Under the pieces are notes generated by a model. That model ran no database searches and was not told the DNA's origin. It saw only the letters and a list, made by a program, of their open reading frames with translations. The translations under genes and the position numbers were made by a program. Source: Vallitaleaceae bacterium (GTDB lineage: Bacteria; Bacillota; Clostridia; Lachnospirales; Vallitaleaceae). Taken from it: a stretch of 6,117 nt of DNA. The DNA lies in contig JAQICP010000381.1 in the NCBI GenBank assembly GCA_027858555.1, positions 1 through 6,117 on the forward strand, given 5' to 3'. This document shows, piece after piece, positions 1 to 6,037 of the stretch; position 1 is the first letter of the stretch, and each line of letters opens with the position of its first letter.

Positions 1-1973
1 TCGCCATCATTGTTGTAATAACCATTGTAGAAGCCATCACCCTGAGATGTAGTCATATATTCTTGCTCCCTTAGGTGTGTAATAATCCAAGAACCTTTTG
101 CTTCAAGATCATCAATAATTCTATCAATTGGAACAGTATGCTTTGTACCGGAAAGTGATACAGATACACTGTCAAAATATGTATCTAGTAAGGCGTGTTT
201 ATAGTCAATGTCATTATAATCACTTTTATCATTACTGCTATCAAGAAGTATAGCTAACTCTTCAAAAAGCATCAGATTCTGAACTGACGCAGAATCTCTA
301 AAATCTCTAAGAAGCTTGGCGATACTTAGTAGATTGCTACCATATAACGCTGTAAACGCCGTGCTTTCACCACGTTCTCTGGCCATATCCAAGGTATCAT
401 TCCAATCAGCACCCTCAAGACGGATGATATTGTGTTCGCCTACATTAAAGAAACTGGTTAAGTGTTGGACTAGAATATGTTCAATAACGGAGCCCGAGTA
501 GATTAAACCTGACCTGTCTTTTAAGAAACGTCCCTGATTTGGTGACCACTCATCGTCTTTTTCTCTAGCTCTTTTTATTTGGCTATCTCTAAAATAAGTC
601 TGCTCTTTCAAAAGTATTTCCATATCACCACTTTGATCAATATAAAGTTTTGTAGTTAGATACGGCCATGAACCATGATCCATCCATACTCTAGGAATAT
701 TATTACGGTCTGCAATGAATTCACCGGGTTCGTTTCCAATGATGGTTGCATTGGTACCATCGATTCTTACCCCGCCATAGTTGTTGATCAGTAAGGACTC
801 AACTTCTTCAGGTTGAAGTAGGGTTAAGGAGAGGCAATCTTGCCATAAATCACGCCAGCCGCGTCCACCCTTACCGTAATCATGTGATGGTAGGAAGGAG
901 CAACCGAAGATTTTTCTGAAAACGGGTTGAACTTCTACCCATTTCAACCAATTGGAGAAACCAGAGAGTCCGGATTCTACGGTCACCTTTGTTGCTTGCG
1001 CTATCCAGTGATCTTTATTCTTTTGTAAAGCCTGAGCTACCTTGGTAGAACTGTTATATAGTTCGAATATATCATTCATATTGTCGGTGTCTGTGCCAAT
1101 ACCCATGACTATGATGTAATCTATGGACTTAGAAGGTGCAAGGGTCACTGGTTCGAATCTAAGCGCTGCCACAGTTTCTTTGCCTTCAATGATGACATCT
1201 GACATATCGGTAGCTGTCTTGTTTGTAACCACAGCCTCTGGCCATTCTAAATCTCCTTTGGAACCAATAAAATCTTCTACAGTAGGGAAGACACCGATTG
1301 GACCCGCACCTGTTTCGTCTGAGCCATATACAAAGTAACGGACATGGTTGTATTTATGACCAGTTTCATCAAATAGAATGACAGGTTGCATCGAGATGCC
1401 ATTACTACTTACTGTAGTTCTATTCACAAGGGAAGTAACATGACGATGATCTCTAATGTTGTCAGCACTTCTTCCATATATTGGAATAGCTGAGGTAGGT
1501 GTTAAAATCAGTGGATCTTTTGAGATGTTTGTAATGGTTACCTTCATGATTTCCACTTTATTATCTACAGGTATAAAGTTAAGAATCTTAGATTCAATGC
1601 CTATATTAGTATCCGTATAAGTCACCTGATGCCACAAAAGACCGGCGTCTACTTTTCGATTGGTAAGCTGCTCTGAATCAAAACGGTTAGTATGAGCCAT
1701 GGCAGAATTGCCTGAAACAGACCAAGGACCCTTGTCCTCAACATAGAGCCAAAAGTTCCTTGATGCTTTAGAATTATGTAAATCTTCAAGTGAGGTAGGC
1801 AGTAGCATGAAGTTATGTTGGTTTTGTTTCATATCACCATGTAGAACTGGCGTAATGGAAGACATCAAGCCCAGTTCATTACATAGAGGAAAATATAATT
1901 CATTAATAGATTCGGGATTATTCATTGAAAAAGAGCCTAGTTCATCAGTAAAAGTCCATTGGTTTTTTTTCAT
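1..1973 (-). CDS. GH94-family glycoside phosphorylase (cellobiose/laminaribiose phosphorylase group), C-terminus cut off by window edge
   Basis: This is an uninterrupted reading frame of 657 codons plus two bases, read by translating the minus strand. The start ATG (1971-1973) follows a strong GAGGTGA ribosome binding site at 1978-1984. There is no signal peptide, so the enzyme should be cytoplasmic. The N-terminal part (about residues 10-290) looks like the GH94 beta-sandwich, with LYFPLCNELGLMSSITP near residue 27. The (alpha/alpha)6 barrel carries GWRDLWQD (372-379), MDHGSW (431-436) and GADWNDTLD (521-529). In GH94 the first Asp of the DWND motif, here D523, is the general acid. Family enzymes use phosphate to split beta-linked disaccharides or oligosaccharides into alpha-glucose 1-phosphate and a shorter sugar. 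Relatives are about 800-1100 aa, so a quarter or more, including most phosphate-binding residues, lies outside the window. Substrate (cellobiose, laminaribiose or other) cannot be settled; the short N-terminus resembles laminaribiose-type members, which is a weak impression. Confidence 0.9.
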   Translation of the reverse strand, partial: MKKNQWTFTDELGSFSMNNPESINELYFPLCNELGLMSSITPVLHGDMKQNQHNFMLLPTSLEDLHNSKASRNFWLYVEDKGPWSVSGNSAMAHTNRFDSEQLTNRKVDAGLLWHQVTYTDTNIGIESKILNFIPVDNKVEIMKVTITNISKDPLILTPTSAIPIYGRSADNIRDHRHVTSLVNRTTVSSNGISMQPVILFDETGHKYNHVRYFVYGSDETGAGPIGVFPTVEDFIGSKGDLEWPEAVVTNKTATDMSDVIIEGKETVAALRFEPVTLAPSKSIDYIIVMGIGTDTDNMNDIFELYNSSTKVAQALQKNKDHWIAQATKVTVESGLSGFSNWLKWVEVQPVFRKIFGCSFLPSHDYGKGGRGWRDLWQDCLSLTLLQPEEVESLLINNYGGVRIDGTNATIIGNEPGEFIADRNNIPRVWMDHGSWPYLTTKLYIDQSGDMEILLKEQTYFRDSQIKRAREKDDEWSPNQGRFLKDRSGLIYSGSVIEHILVQHLTSFFNVGEHNIIRLEGADWNDTLDMARERGESTAFTALYGSNLLSIAKLLRDFRDSASVQNLMLFEELAILLDSSNDKSDYNDIDYKHALLDTYFDSVSVSLSGTKHTVPIDRIIDDLEAKGSWIITHLREQEYMTTSQGDGFYNGYYNNDG

Positions 1974-2006
1974 ATAGTCACCTCATAATTCTTTCTTTGT
2001 AGTCAT

Positions 2007-2015
2007 ATTATCACA
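2007..2015 (-). promoter_or_regulatory. Extended -10 promoter element for the GH94 gene
   Basis: On the minus strand this reads TGTGATAAT: a TGn extension followed by GATAAT, five of six matches to TATAAT. Transcription would start near 2000, leaving a leader of about 27 nt with the ribosome binding site. The hexamer 17 bp upstream (2030-2035, TCTTTA on this strand) is a poor -35, as is common for extended -10 promoters or activated ones. The operator-like sequence 2015-2028 lies between the two elements. Confidence 0.55.
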
Positions 2016-2028
2016 GAAAACGCTTTCG
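2015..2028. promoter_or_regulatory. LacI/CcpA-type operator (cre-like) in the GH94 promoter
   Basis: AGAAAACGCTTTCG is a near-palindrome centred on CG, the typical site for LacI-family dimers, whose hinge helices insert a Leu at the central CpG. Against the Bacillus cre consensus TGWAARCGYTWWCW it matches 12 of 14 positions by hand count. It sits between the -10 and -35 positions of the GH94 promoter, so binding there would block transcription. It may be bound by the adjacent LacI-family protein, by CcpA, or by both. Confidence 0.65.
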
Positions 2029-2037
2029 TTAAAGAAA

Positions 2038-2051
2038 AAAGAGCGTTTTCG
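2038..2051. promoter_or_regulatory. Second CG-centred operator-like site
   Basis: AAAGAGCGTTTTCG matches the cre-type consensus at about 10 of 14 positions. Its AGCGTTTTC (2042-2050) is the exact reverse complement of GAAAACGCT (2016-2024) in the first site. The two CG centres are 23 bp apart, roughly two helical turns. It also overlaps the perfect 10-bp palindrome TTTTCGAAAA (2046-2055). It lies just upstream of the GH94 -35 position. Confidence 0.45.
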
Positions 2052-2114
2052 AAAATAAAACGAAATAATTTTATGGTAATTTTCGGTAGATTGTCAAGAT
2101 TGATAGTTAAAATG

Positions 2115-2143
2115 GTGACATTTAATGGATTTGATGGTATTAT
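2115..2143 (+). promoter_or_regulatory. Promoter for the LacI-family gene
   Basis: GTGACA (2115-2120) and TATTAT (2138-2143) are separated by 17 bp and each matches the sigma-A consensus at five of six positions. A TG one base before the -10 adds an extended -10 element. Transcription would start near 2150, giving a leader of about 150 nt that includes the dyad at 2208-2236. Confidence 0.55.
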
Positions 2144-2191
2144 AAGAGCATATTTGAGTTAATACTTTGGACAATTTTATAAATCGAAGTT

Positions 2192-2200
2192 TGGTATACT
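2192..2200 (+). promoter_or_regulatory. Possible second, extended -10 promoter for the LacI-family gene
   Basis: TGGTATACT is a TGn extension plus TATACT (five of six). The nearest -35-like hexamer, TTGGAC at 2167-2172, is 22 bp away, which is too far, so it would have to work as an extended -10 promoter. Transcripts would begin near 2207, at the edge of the 2208-2236 dyad. Confidence 0.35.
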
Positions 2201-2207
2201 TGTATTG

Positions 2208-2236
2208 TTTACGAAAGAGAATCTGATTTTCGTAAA
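2208..2236. promoter_or_regulatory. Perfect 9-bp inverted repeat in the LacI leader
   Basis: TTTACGAAA (2208-2216) and TTTCGTAAA (2228-2236) are exact reverse complements with an 11-bp spacer. The position right after the TATACT box and 62 bp before the LacI start fits an operator for autoregulation. The right arm shares TTTCGT with the GH94 operator. As RNA it could also form a weak AT-rich stem-loop; no U-run follows, so it is not a terminator. Confidence 0.5.
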
Positions 2237-2285
2237 TAGGTTAAAAATCCGCTTAGATGGATTATTGTTACAATAATGGGCTTAT

Positions 2286-2290
2286 GGAGG
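2286..2290 (+). promoter_or_regulatory. Ribosome binding site that fixes the LacI start
   Basis: GGAGG lies 8 nt before the ATG at 2299. The upstream in-frame ATG at 2257 has no such site, and the family's helix-turn-helix normally begins within a few residues of the N-terminus, so 2299 is preferred. Confidence 0.75.
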
Positions 2291-2298
2291 CTTTATAT

Positions 2299-3318
2299 AT
2301 GGTTAAGATGAAAGATATCGCAAAGGTTACCGGGTATTCAATTACCACTGTTTCTAAAGCATTCAATGGTTATAAAGACATCAGCGATGATGCAAAAAAA
2401 ATAATACTTAAAACTGCCGACGATATGGGATATATACCTAAAGCCAACGCTCGAAGTTTAGCAACAAAAAGAAGTTTAATGATAGGCATTATATTTGATG
2501 AAGCATTGGGGTTTGGTATCAGACATCCTTTTTTCGGGGCTGTTATAGAATTTTTTAAAGAGGAAGTTGAAAAGGACGGTTATGATATCATCTTTATTTC
2601 CAAAAATATCGGTAAGTCTAATGTTAAGACTTATTTGGATCATTGCAGGCTTCGTGGTGTCGATGGGGTATTTATTGCTTGTGCCAACTTTGATAATCCG
2701 GAAATCCAGCAACTGATCAATAGTAATATTCCATCGGTAACAGTTGAAAGCTTTGACAATAAGATTCATTCTGTAAATTCAGATGACTTTCATGGTTTAT
2801 ATATGGGAGTTGAATACCTTGCTAGACTTGGGCATACAAAGATTGCTCATATAGCTGGAGATGCAACTGCACTAGCTGGCCAAGAGAGAAAACGGGGGTA
2901 TCTCGCAGGTCTGAAAAATGAGGGGATAGAGGCGGTTGAAGATTACCTAGTAGGTGGGAATATGTTTTCTTTTGACTCGGGTTACAAAGCAATGAAGGTA
3001 CTCCTTGGACTGGATAATCCACCAACAGCAATCACCACATCAGGCGATATGATGGCACTTGGTGCAATAAAATGTATTCGGGACGCTGGCTATCATATCC
3101 CTCGGGACTTTTCAATCCTTGGTTATGATAATATTGATATGTTAGAATATATGGCACTTGGTATTACAACTATAGCGCAAAATGTATCTCAGATGGGTAA
3201 AAAGGCCGCTAATATATTAGTGCAAAACATAAAAGTGCCAGGTATGAACAAAAAGGAAATTATTCTTGATACCAAATTGGTTATTCGTGAATCTTGTAGG
3301 GATTTGAATCAAGCCTAA
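2299..3318 (+). CDS. LacI/GalR-family transcriptional repressor
   Basis: The protein has 339 aa, the usual length for the family. Residues 4-24 form the LacI helix-turn-helix (MKDIAKVTGYSITTVSKAFNG). The hinge helix follows at about 50-55 (NARSLA) with L54 in place of the Leu that enters the minor groove at a central CpG. Residues 60-339 are a periplasmic-binding-protein-like sensor domain: HPFFGAVIEFF, RGVDGVFIAC, LGHTKIAHIAGD, RKRGYLAGL, the TTSGDMMALGA segment and GYDNIDM are all standard family segments. It is a cytoplasmic dimer that should release DNA when it binds a small ligand, probably a sugar. The divergent GH94 gene and CG-centred sites in its promoter suggest that it controls that enzyme and itself. 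The ligand cannot be read from sequence. Transcription ends at the hairpin beginning at 3334. Confidence 0.95.
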   Translation: MVKMKDIAKVTGYSITTVSKAFNGYKDISDDAKKIILKTADDMGYIPKANARSLATKRSLMIGIIFDEALGFGIRHPFFGAVIEFFKEEVEKDGYDIIFISKNIGKSNVKTYLDHCRLRGVDGVFIACANFDNPEIQQLINSNIPSVTVESFDNKIHSVNSDDFHGLYMGVEYLARLGHTKIAHIAGDATALAGQERKRGYLAGLKNEGIEAVEDYLVGGNMFSFDSGYKAMKVLLGLDNPPTAITTSGDMMALGAIKCIRDAGYHIPRDFSILGYDNIDMLEYMALGITTIAQNVSQMGKKAANILVQNIKVPGMNKKEIILDTKLVIRESCRDLNQA

Positions 3319-3333
3319 TATATATGTTAATCC

Positions 3334-3365
3334 GACTGGCTCTAACTAGACCAGTCTTTTCTTTT
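3334..3365 (+). terminator. Rho-independent terminator of the LacI-family gene
   Basis: GACTGG (3334-3339) pairs with CCAGTC (3351-3356). Inside, TCTA (3341-3344) pairs with TAGA (3347-3350), with C3340 bulged. The run TTTTCTTTT (3357-3365) follows. The stem starts 15 nt after the LacI stop codon. It covers the stop codon and last codons of the convergent MATE gene. There is no T-run on the other side, so it should work only for the plus strand. Confidence 0.8.
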
Positions 3366-4671
3366 GCCATTTATTACTTTTCCATCTAAACATCATGATG
3401 ATACCACGAAGCCACTCGTCTATAAGTGAACCGAATACGAAACCAGGATAACCATAACCTAAGGTGATGCCAAAGAAATAACCAGCGCCAATTCTTAAGC
3501 TCCAGCCCATAATGACCCCTACAATAACAGGAAAGACCACATCGCCAGCACCTCTTAGGGCATAGACAAAGATATGATTGAAGGCTCTGCCAGGTTCTAA
3601 AAATCCATCTACTATTAATGCGATGACAGCAATGGTGATGATTTTACTATCAGTGGTAAATATACTGATAAAGTACCGGCCAAAGAATATTAAAACTAGT
3701 CCCGATAAAATAGAAAGTGTAATAGCGATAGAAAAGTTCCGCATGGTAGTTTTATAGGCTTCAAGAAAGGCTTTTTGCCCAACCAGTTGTCCTACCATGA
3801 TCTGAGTGCTATTACCGATTGAGTAGGAAAAGACCACGGAGAACATAATGATTTTAGTCGTGTAGGCTTGGGCTATAACAGCTTCTGGTCCTATGTTAGC
3901 AAAAAGCAAAGTTACCAGGACGATGCCCGTCAAATTAAATGAGATAACTTCTGCAGTGGCAGGCAGACCGATGCGTAATATTTGTTTTAATATGGTAATA
4001 GGTTTGTCAACAAGATGCTTAAGTGCACTTAGAGGCACGATTCTCTTGAAAAGGAATATGGTCATGAGAACCATGGCTATACTGCGGCTTGCAACTGTTG
4101 CCATGGCTATACCTTTTACACCAAGTACGGGGACACCGAAAAGCCCATATATAAAAACGGCATCGCCAAAGATATTAAGTAGATTCATCGCCAAAGATAT
4201 GTACATGATCTCTTTGGTTCTACCGTGGCTTTTGATGGTGACTGACATGGCATTCATTAGTGCTTGAATGAACATGAAGGAACCCACAATTTTAAGATAG
4301 GTCTTCGCATAAGGCATTAATTCAGAGCTGACTTTCATAAAGCCTAAGAGATCATCATGAAAGAAGATCATTGAAATACTAACGATAACGCCAAGGATGG
4401 CATTGGTCAGTATGGATACGCTAACGACTTTTTCGATTTCTATTTTTTTACCAGCACCTATGTATTGGGCTATCAAAACACCGGCACCACCTGAAGCAAT
4501 TAAAAGTACTAAATTCAAGAATCCTGTAATCTGTGTAGCTGCACTGACAGCGCCAGCTGCGGCATCATCATATTGACTGAGCATAAATGTATCGACAAAA
4601 CCTAATGTCATAAGTAACAAGAATTCGACAAAAATAGGCCAAGTTAAGCTAAATAAAGTTAATTTTTTCAT
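3346..4671 (-). CDS. MATE-family cation-coupled efflux transporter
   Basis: The protein has 441 aa, normal for MATE transporters, and is largely hydrophobic with about 12 predicted membrane helices in two homologous halves (about residues 5-200 and 225-425). The N-terminus has the family pattern LTWPIFVEFLLLMTLGFVDT followed by an Ala-rich stretch (DDAAAGAVSAATQI). Further landmarks are SGGAGVLIAQYIGAGKK (60-76), IGLPATAE opening the second half, and QIMVGQLVGQK in it. The C-terminus DEWLRGIIMMFRWKSNKW is typical of a Firmicutes subgroup. It would sit in the inner membrane and export organic compounds or drugs using a Na+ or H+ gradient; the substrate is unknown. The start ATG (4669-4671) follows AAGAGGT at 4676-4682. 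The gene converges on the LacI-family gene with 27 bp between stop codons and diverges from the AraC-family gene, which is its likeliest local regulator. Confidence 0.93.
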   Translation of the reverse strand: MKKLTLFSLTWPIFVEFLLLMTLGFVDTFMLSQYDDAAAGAVSAATQITGFLNLVLLIASGGAGVLIAQYIGAGKKIEIEKVVSVSILTNAILGVIVSISMIFFHDDLLGFMKVSSELMPYAKTYLKIVGSFMFIQALMNAMSVTIKSHGRTKEIMYISLAMNLLNIFGDAVFIYGLFGVPVLGVKGIAMATVASRSIAMVLMTIFLFKRIVPLSALKHLVDKPITILKQILRIGLPATAEVISFNLTGIVLVTLLFANIGPEAVIAQAYTTKIIMFSVVFSYSIGNSTQIMVGQLVGQKAFLEAYKTTMRNFSIAITLSILSGLVLIFFGRYFISIFTTDSKIITIAVIALIVDGFLEPGRAFNHIFVYALRGAGDVVFPVIVGVIMGWSLRIGAGYFFGITLGYGYPGFVFGSLIDEWLRGIIMMFRWKSNKWQKKRLV

Positions 4672-4696
4672 ATCTACCTCTTATTGTGTATATAAT

Positions 4697-4791
4697 ATAT
4701 TGCTATGTATTACTGTGTATTCGTTCTCAATTATAACTTGTTATAATTATATTGCTATCATTTTTTTGTATTATCTATAAAATATTGCTAT
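4697..4791. repeat. Three exact copies of ATATTGCTAT upstream of the MATE gene
   Basis: Identical 10-mers occur at 4697-4706, 4749-4758 and 4782-4791, all in the same orientation. Starts are 52 and 33 bp apart, near whole numbers of helical turns. The middle copy covers the -35 position for the TATAAT box at 4730-4735 on the minus strand. They may be binding sites for a regulator of the MATE gene, possibly the divergent AraC-family protein. Confidence 0.5.
4729..4748. promoter_or_regulatory. Perfect 20-bp dyad overlapping a -10 box of the MATE gene
   Basis: AATTATAAC (4729-4737) and GTTATAATT (4740-4748) are exact reverse complements around a TT centre. The left arm contains TATAAT on the minus strand (4730-4735), a perfect -10 for the MATE gene. 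The -35 hexamer at 17 bp (ATAGCA, minus strand) is weak. The compact dyad resembles sites of MarR- or TetR-type dimers, but its AT-richness makes chance symmetry more likely than in mixed sequence. Confidence 0.5.
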
Positions 4792-4810
4792 ACTAATGAC
4801 AGGGATTCGT

Positions 4811-4880
4811 TAGGATGACCTCAGATGACCTCAGATGATGCCAGAATGACCTAGGATGACCCCAGACCCAGGATGATGTC
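4811..4880. repeat. Degenerate 10-bp tandem repeats, consensus near TCAGATGACC
   Basis: Units read TAGGATGACC (4811-4820), TCAGATGACC (4821-4830), TCAGATGATG (4831-4840), CCAGAATGACC (4841-4851), TAGGATGACC (4852-4861), then CCAGACCC and AGGATGATGTC to 4880. The period is 10 bp, with one 11-bp unit and one 8-bp unit. The copies abut without spacers, so this is not a CRISPR array. The richer G+C content stands out from the AT-rich DNA on both sides. Confidence 0.8.
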
Positions 4881-4960
4881 AAGATAGTGCTAGTATATTG
4901 GGGCGCCGGTGGTATGGTGATATTGTAATAATACAGAAATAAAACAGAAACACAGCGGAG

Positions 4961-4998
4961 CAAAACGGTGGTAAAACGGGGGTAAAACGGGGGTAAAC
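4961..4998. repeat. 11-bp tandem repeats, consensus TAAAACGGGGG
   Basis: CAAAACGGTGG (4961-4971) is followed by two identical TAAAACGGGGG units (4972-4982 and 4983-4993) and a partial TAAAC (4994-4998). The array ends 63 bp before the chosen AraC start. It may be a regulator binding array near the AraC promoter or a slippage-prone minisatellite. Confidence 0.8.
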
Positions 4999-5061
4999 AT
5001 GGATGTAACTAGTGAAATGTATTGGAATTAGATTCATTGGAAAGAAAGTGAGTTGATACTT

Positions 5062-5934
5062 ATGGAAAAACCCATATTAGGTGAGTGGTATATACATGTT
5101 CTAACTAGCTTCTTGTTCTTAAGAAGAGAAGGTTATCATATGGGAGAAAAGCTAAATCAAAGGCGCGTATATAATTATGAACTTGAGTATATTACCAGCA
5201 GTGAAGGTGGTATGTATATCAATGATGTCTATAGAACGGTCAAAACCGGCGATATCATATTCAGACGACCTGGTGAGACGACACAAGGTGTCATGCCATA
5301 CACATGTTATATGATTGTTTTTGGTGTAACAGCGGCTACTATAGAAAATCAAGATAATTTTATTAGACATGGCAATGATGTTATAGAAGAGGATTATAGT
5401 CACCCCGTACTTGACGTGTTTTCGTCTATCTATCACAGTCAACCTCAAGAGAATTTTGGCAGCCTGTTTGAACGGATTCATCGCACCTATCTTAATGAAA
5501 AAGGCATGAATGATATGAGAAGGCGTATCTATCTAGAGCACTTGCTACTATATCTATACGACCAGTTTCAAAAAGAGGTGGATGATGATATCAGTCTTAA
5601 TCCATACCAACAAAAAATCAAACGAGTCAAAGCATTAATGCTATCTTCTATGGGACAAAAACTATATCTAGAAGATTTGGCTTTTGAGGCGAGTCTAAGT
5701 GTGTATCATTTTAATAGGGTTTTCAAAGCCCATGAAGGGGTAACACCTATGACATATCTAACCCGACTACGAATCAATAAAAGCAAAACCCTTCTATTAT
5801 CAACAAGAAAAAACATGACTGAAATTGCTTACAACGTTGGTTTTGAGAACTCCAGTTACTATAGCAATGTATTTAAAAGGTATACGAATATGTCGCCGAC
5901 TATGTATAGAGAGCTGTTTTCTTATGACAGATAG
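5062..5934 (+). CDS. AraC/XylS-family transcriptional regulator with cupin-like sensor
   Basis: From the ATG at 5062 the protein has 290 aa, normal for the family. Residues about 25-95 look like the cupin-type AraC ligand-binding domain: RRVYNYELEYI, a Gly-rich turn, then VKTGDIIFRRPGETTQG (60-76). The C-terminus has two helix-turn-helix motifs: LYLEDLAFEASLSVYHFNRVFK (201-222) and MTEIAYNVGFENSSYYSNVFKR (252-273), the latter followed by the family's closing signature YTNMSPTMYRE. It should be a cytoplasmic DNA-binding protein responding to a sugar or other small molecule; the ligand is unknown. Being divergent from the MATE gene, it probably regulates that gene or itself, an inference from position. 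The start is not certain: AGTGAG ends 9 nt before 5062, an in-frame TTG lies at 5053, and an ATG at 5140 has AGAAGG upstream but would remove the first part of the sensor domain. Confidence 0.92.
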   Translation: MEKPILGEWYIHVLTSFLFLRREGYHMGEKLNQRRVYNYELEYITSSEGGMYINDVYRTVKTGDIIFRRPGETTQGVMPYTCYMIVFGVTAATIENQDNFIRHGNDVIEEDYSHPVLDVFSSIYHSQPQENFGSLFERIHRTYLNEKGMNDMRRRIYLEHLLLYLYDQFQKEVDDDISLNPYQQKIKRVKALMLSSMGQKLYLEDLAFEASLSVYHFNRVFKAHEGVTPMTYLTRLRINKSKTLLLSTRKNMTEIAYNVGFENSSYYSNVFKRYTNMSPTMYRELFSYDR

Positions 5935-5961
5935 TAAAAATGTATAGATGTAAAAGGGAAA

Positions 5962-5990
5962 TTGACAAAGAAAATAGATACATAGATAAG
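5962..5990 (+). promoter_or_regulatory. Promoter candidate reading out of the right edge
   Basis: A perfect TTGACA (5962-5967) is 17 bp from GATAAG (5985-5990), four of six matches to TATAAT. No gene start with a clear ribosome binding site follows inside the window, so the target would lie beyond 6117. The tract is A-rich, which makes -10-like words common. Confidence 0.35.
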
Positions 5991-6037
5991 TAGGCATAAA
6001 GATAAGCAGGCAAAAAGAAATAAAAAACAGGCAAAAA
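5985..6037. repeat. 16-bp imperfect direct repeat in a purine-rich tail
   Basis: GATAAGTAGGCATAAA (5985-6000) is followed at once by GATAAGCAGGCAAAAA (6001-6016), 14 of 16 identical, and a partial copy, AAAACAGGCAAAAAA, follows at 6023-6037. The whole stretch 5935-6117 is strongly purine-rich on the plus strand. I see no terminator hairpin after the AraC gene here. Confidence 0.5.

Larger units (their letters stand above)
1974..2298. other. Divergent regulatory region between phosphorylase and LacI genes
   Basis: This 325-bp gap holds no credible gene. It contains the phosphorylase ribosome binding site (1978-1984) and extended -10 box, two CG-centred operator-like sites, one or two promoters for the LacI gene, a dyad in the LacI leader, and the LacI ribosome binding site. 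An in-frame ATG at 2257 exists but has no ribosome binding site. The stretch 2063-2114 is plain AT-rich DNA in which I see nothing further. Confidence 0.75.
4672..5061. other. Repeat-rich divergent region between MATE and AraC genes
   Basis: This 390-bp gap has no credible gene; open frames within the repeats stop after a few codons. In order from the MATE side it holds the MATE ribosome binding site, a 20-bp palindrome overlapping a TATAAT box, three ATATTGCTAT copies, degenerate 10-bp repeats (4811-4880), a short GC-rich patch with GGCGCC (4902-4907), and 11-bp repeats (4961-4993). I could not identify a convincing AraC promoter. TTGGGG (4898-4903) with TATTGT (4921-4926) at 17 bp is a weak candidate. 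Confidence 0.7.

Noticed and set aside
316..501. Plus-strand open frame of 61 codons
   Set aside because: It lies inside the GH94 gene on the opposite strand, covering the conserved DWND region, and has no ribosome binding site or recognisable family.
1123..1338. Plus-strand open frame of 71 codons
   Set aside because: It is the antisense shadow of the GH94 gene; the minus-strand reading is a coherent conserved protein.
2208..2236. Riboswitch or attenuator in the LacI leader
   Set aside because: There is only one AT-rich stem, no U-run, and no recognisable aptamer sequence; an operator is the simpler reading.
2476..3031. Minus-strand open frames within the LacI-family gene
   Set aside because: They are shadows of a complete, well-matched LacI-family protein and resemble no known family.
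3893..4267. Plus-strand open frame of 124 codons
   Set aside because: It is antisense to the MATE gene, whose frame encodes membrane helices in the expected order.
4811..4880. Small ORFs starting at the many ATGA words in the repeats
   Set aside because: Each hits a stop within a few codons and none has a ribosome binding site.
4811..4998. Possible CRISPR array
   Set aside because: The repeats are 10-11 bp, directly adjacent and degenerate, without unique spacers or cas genes.
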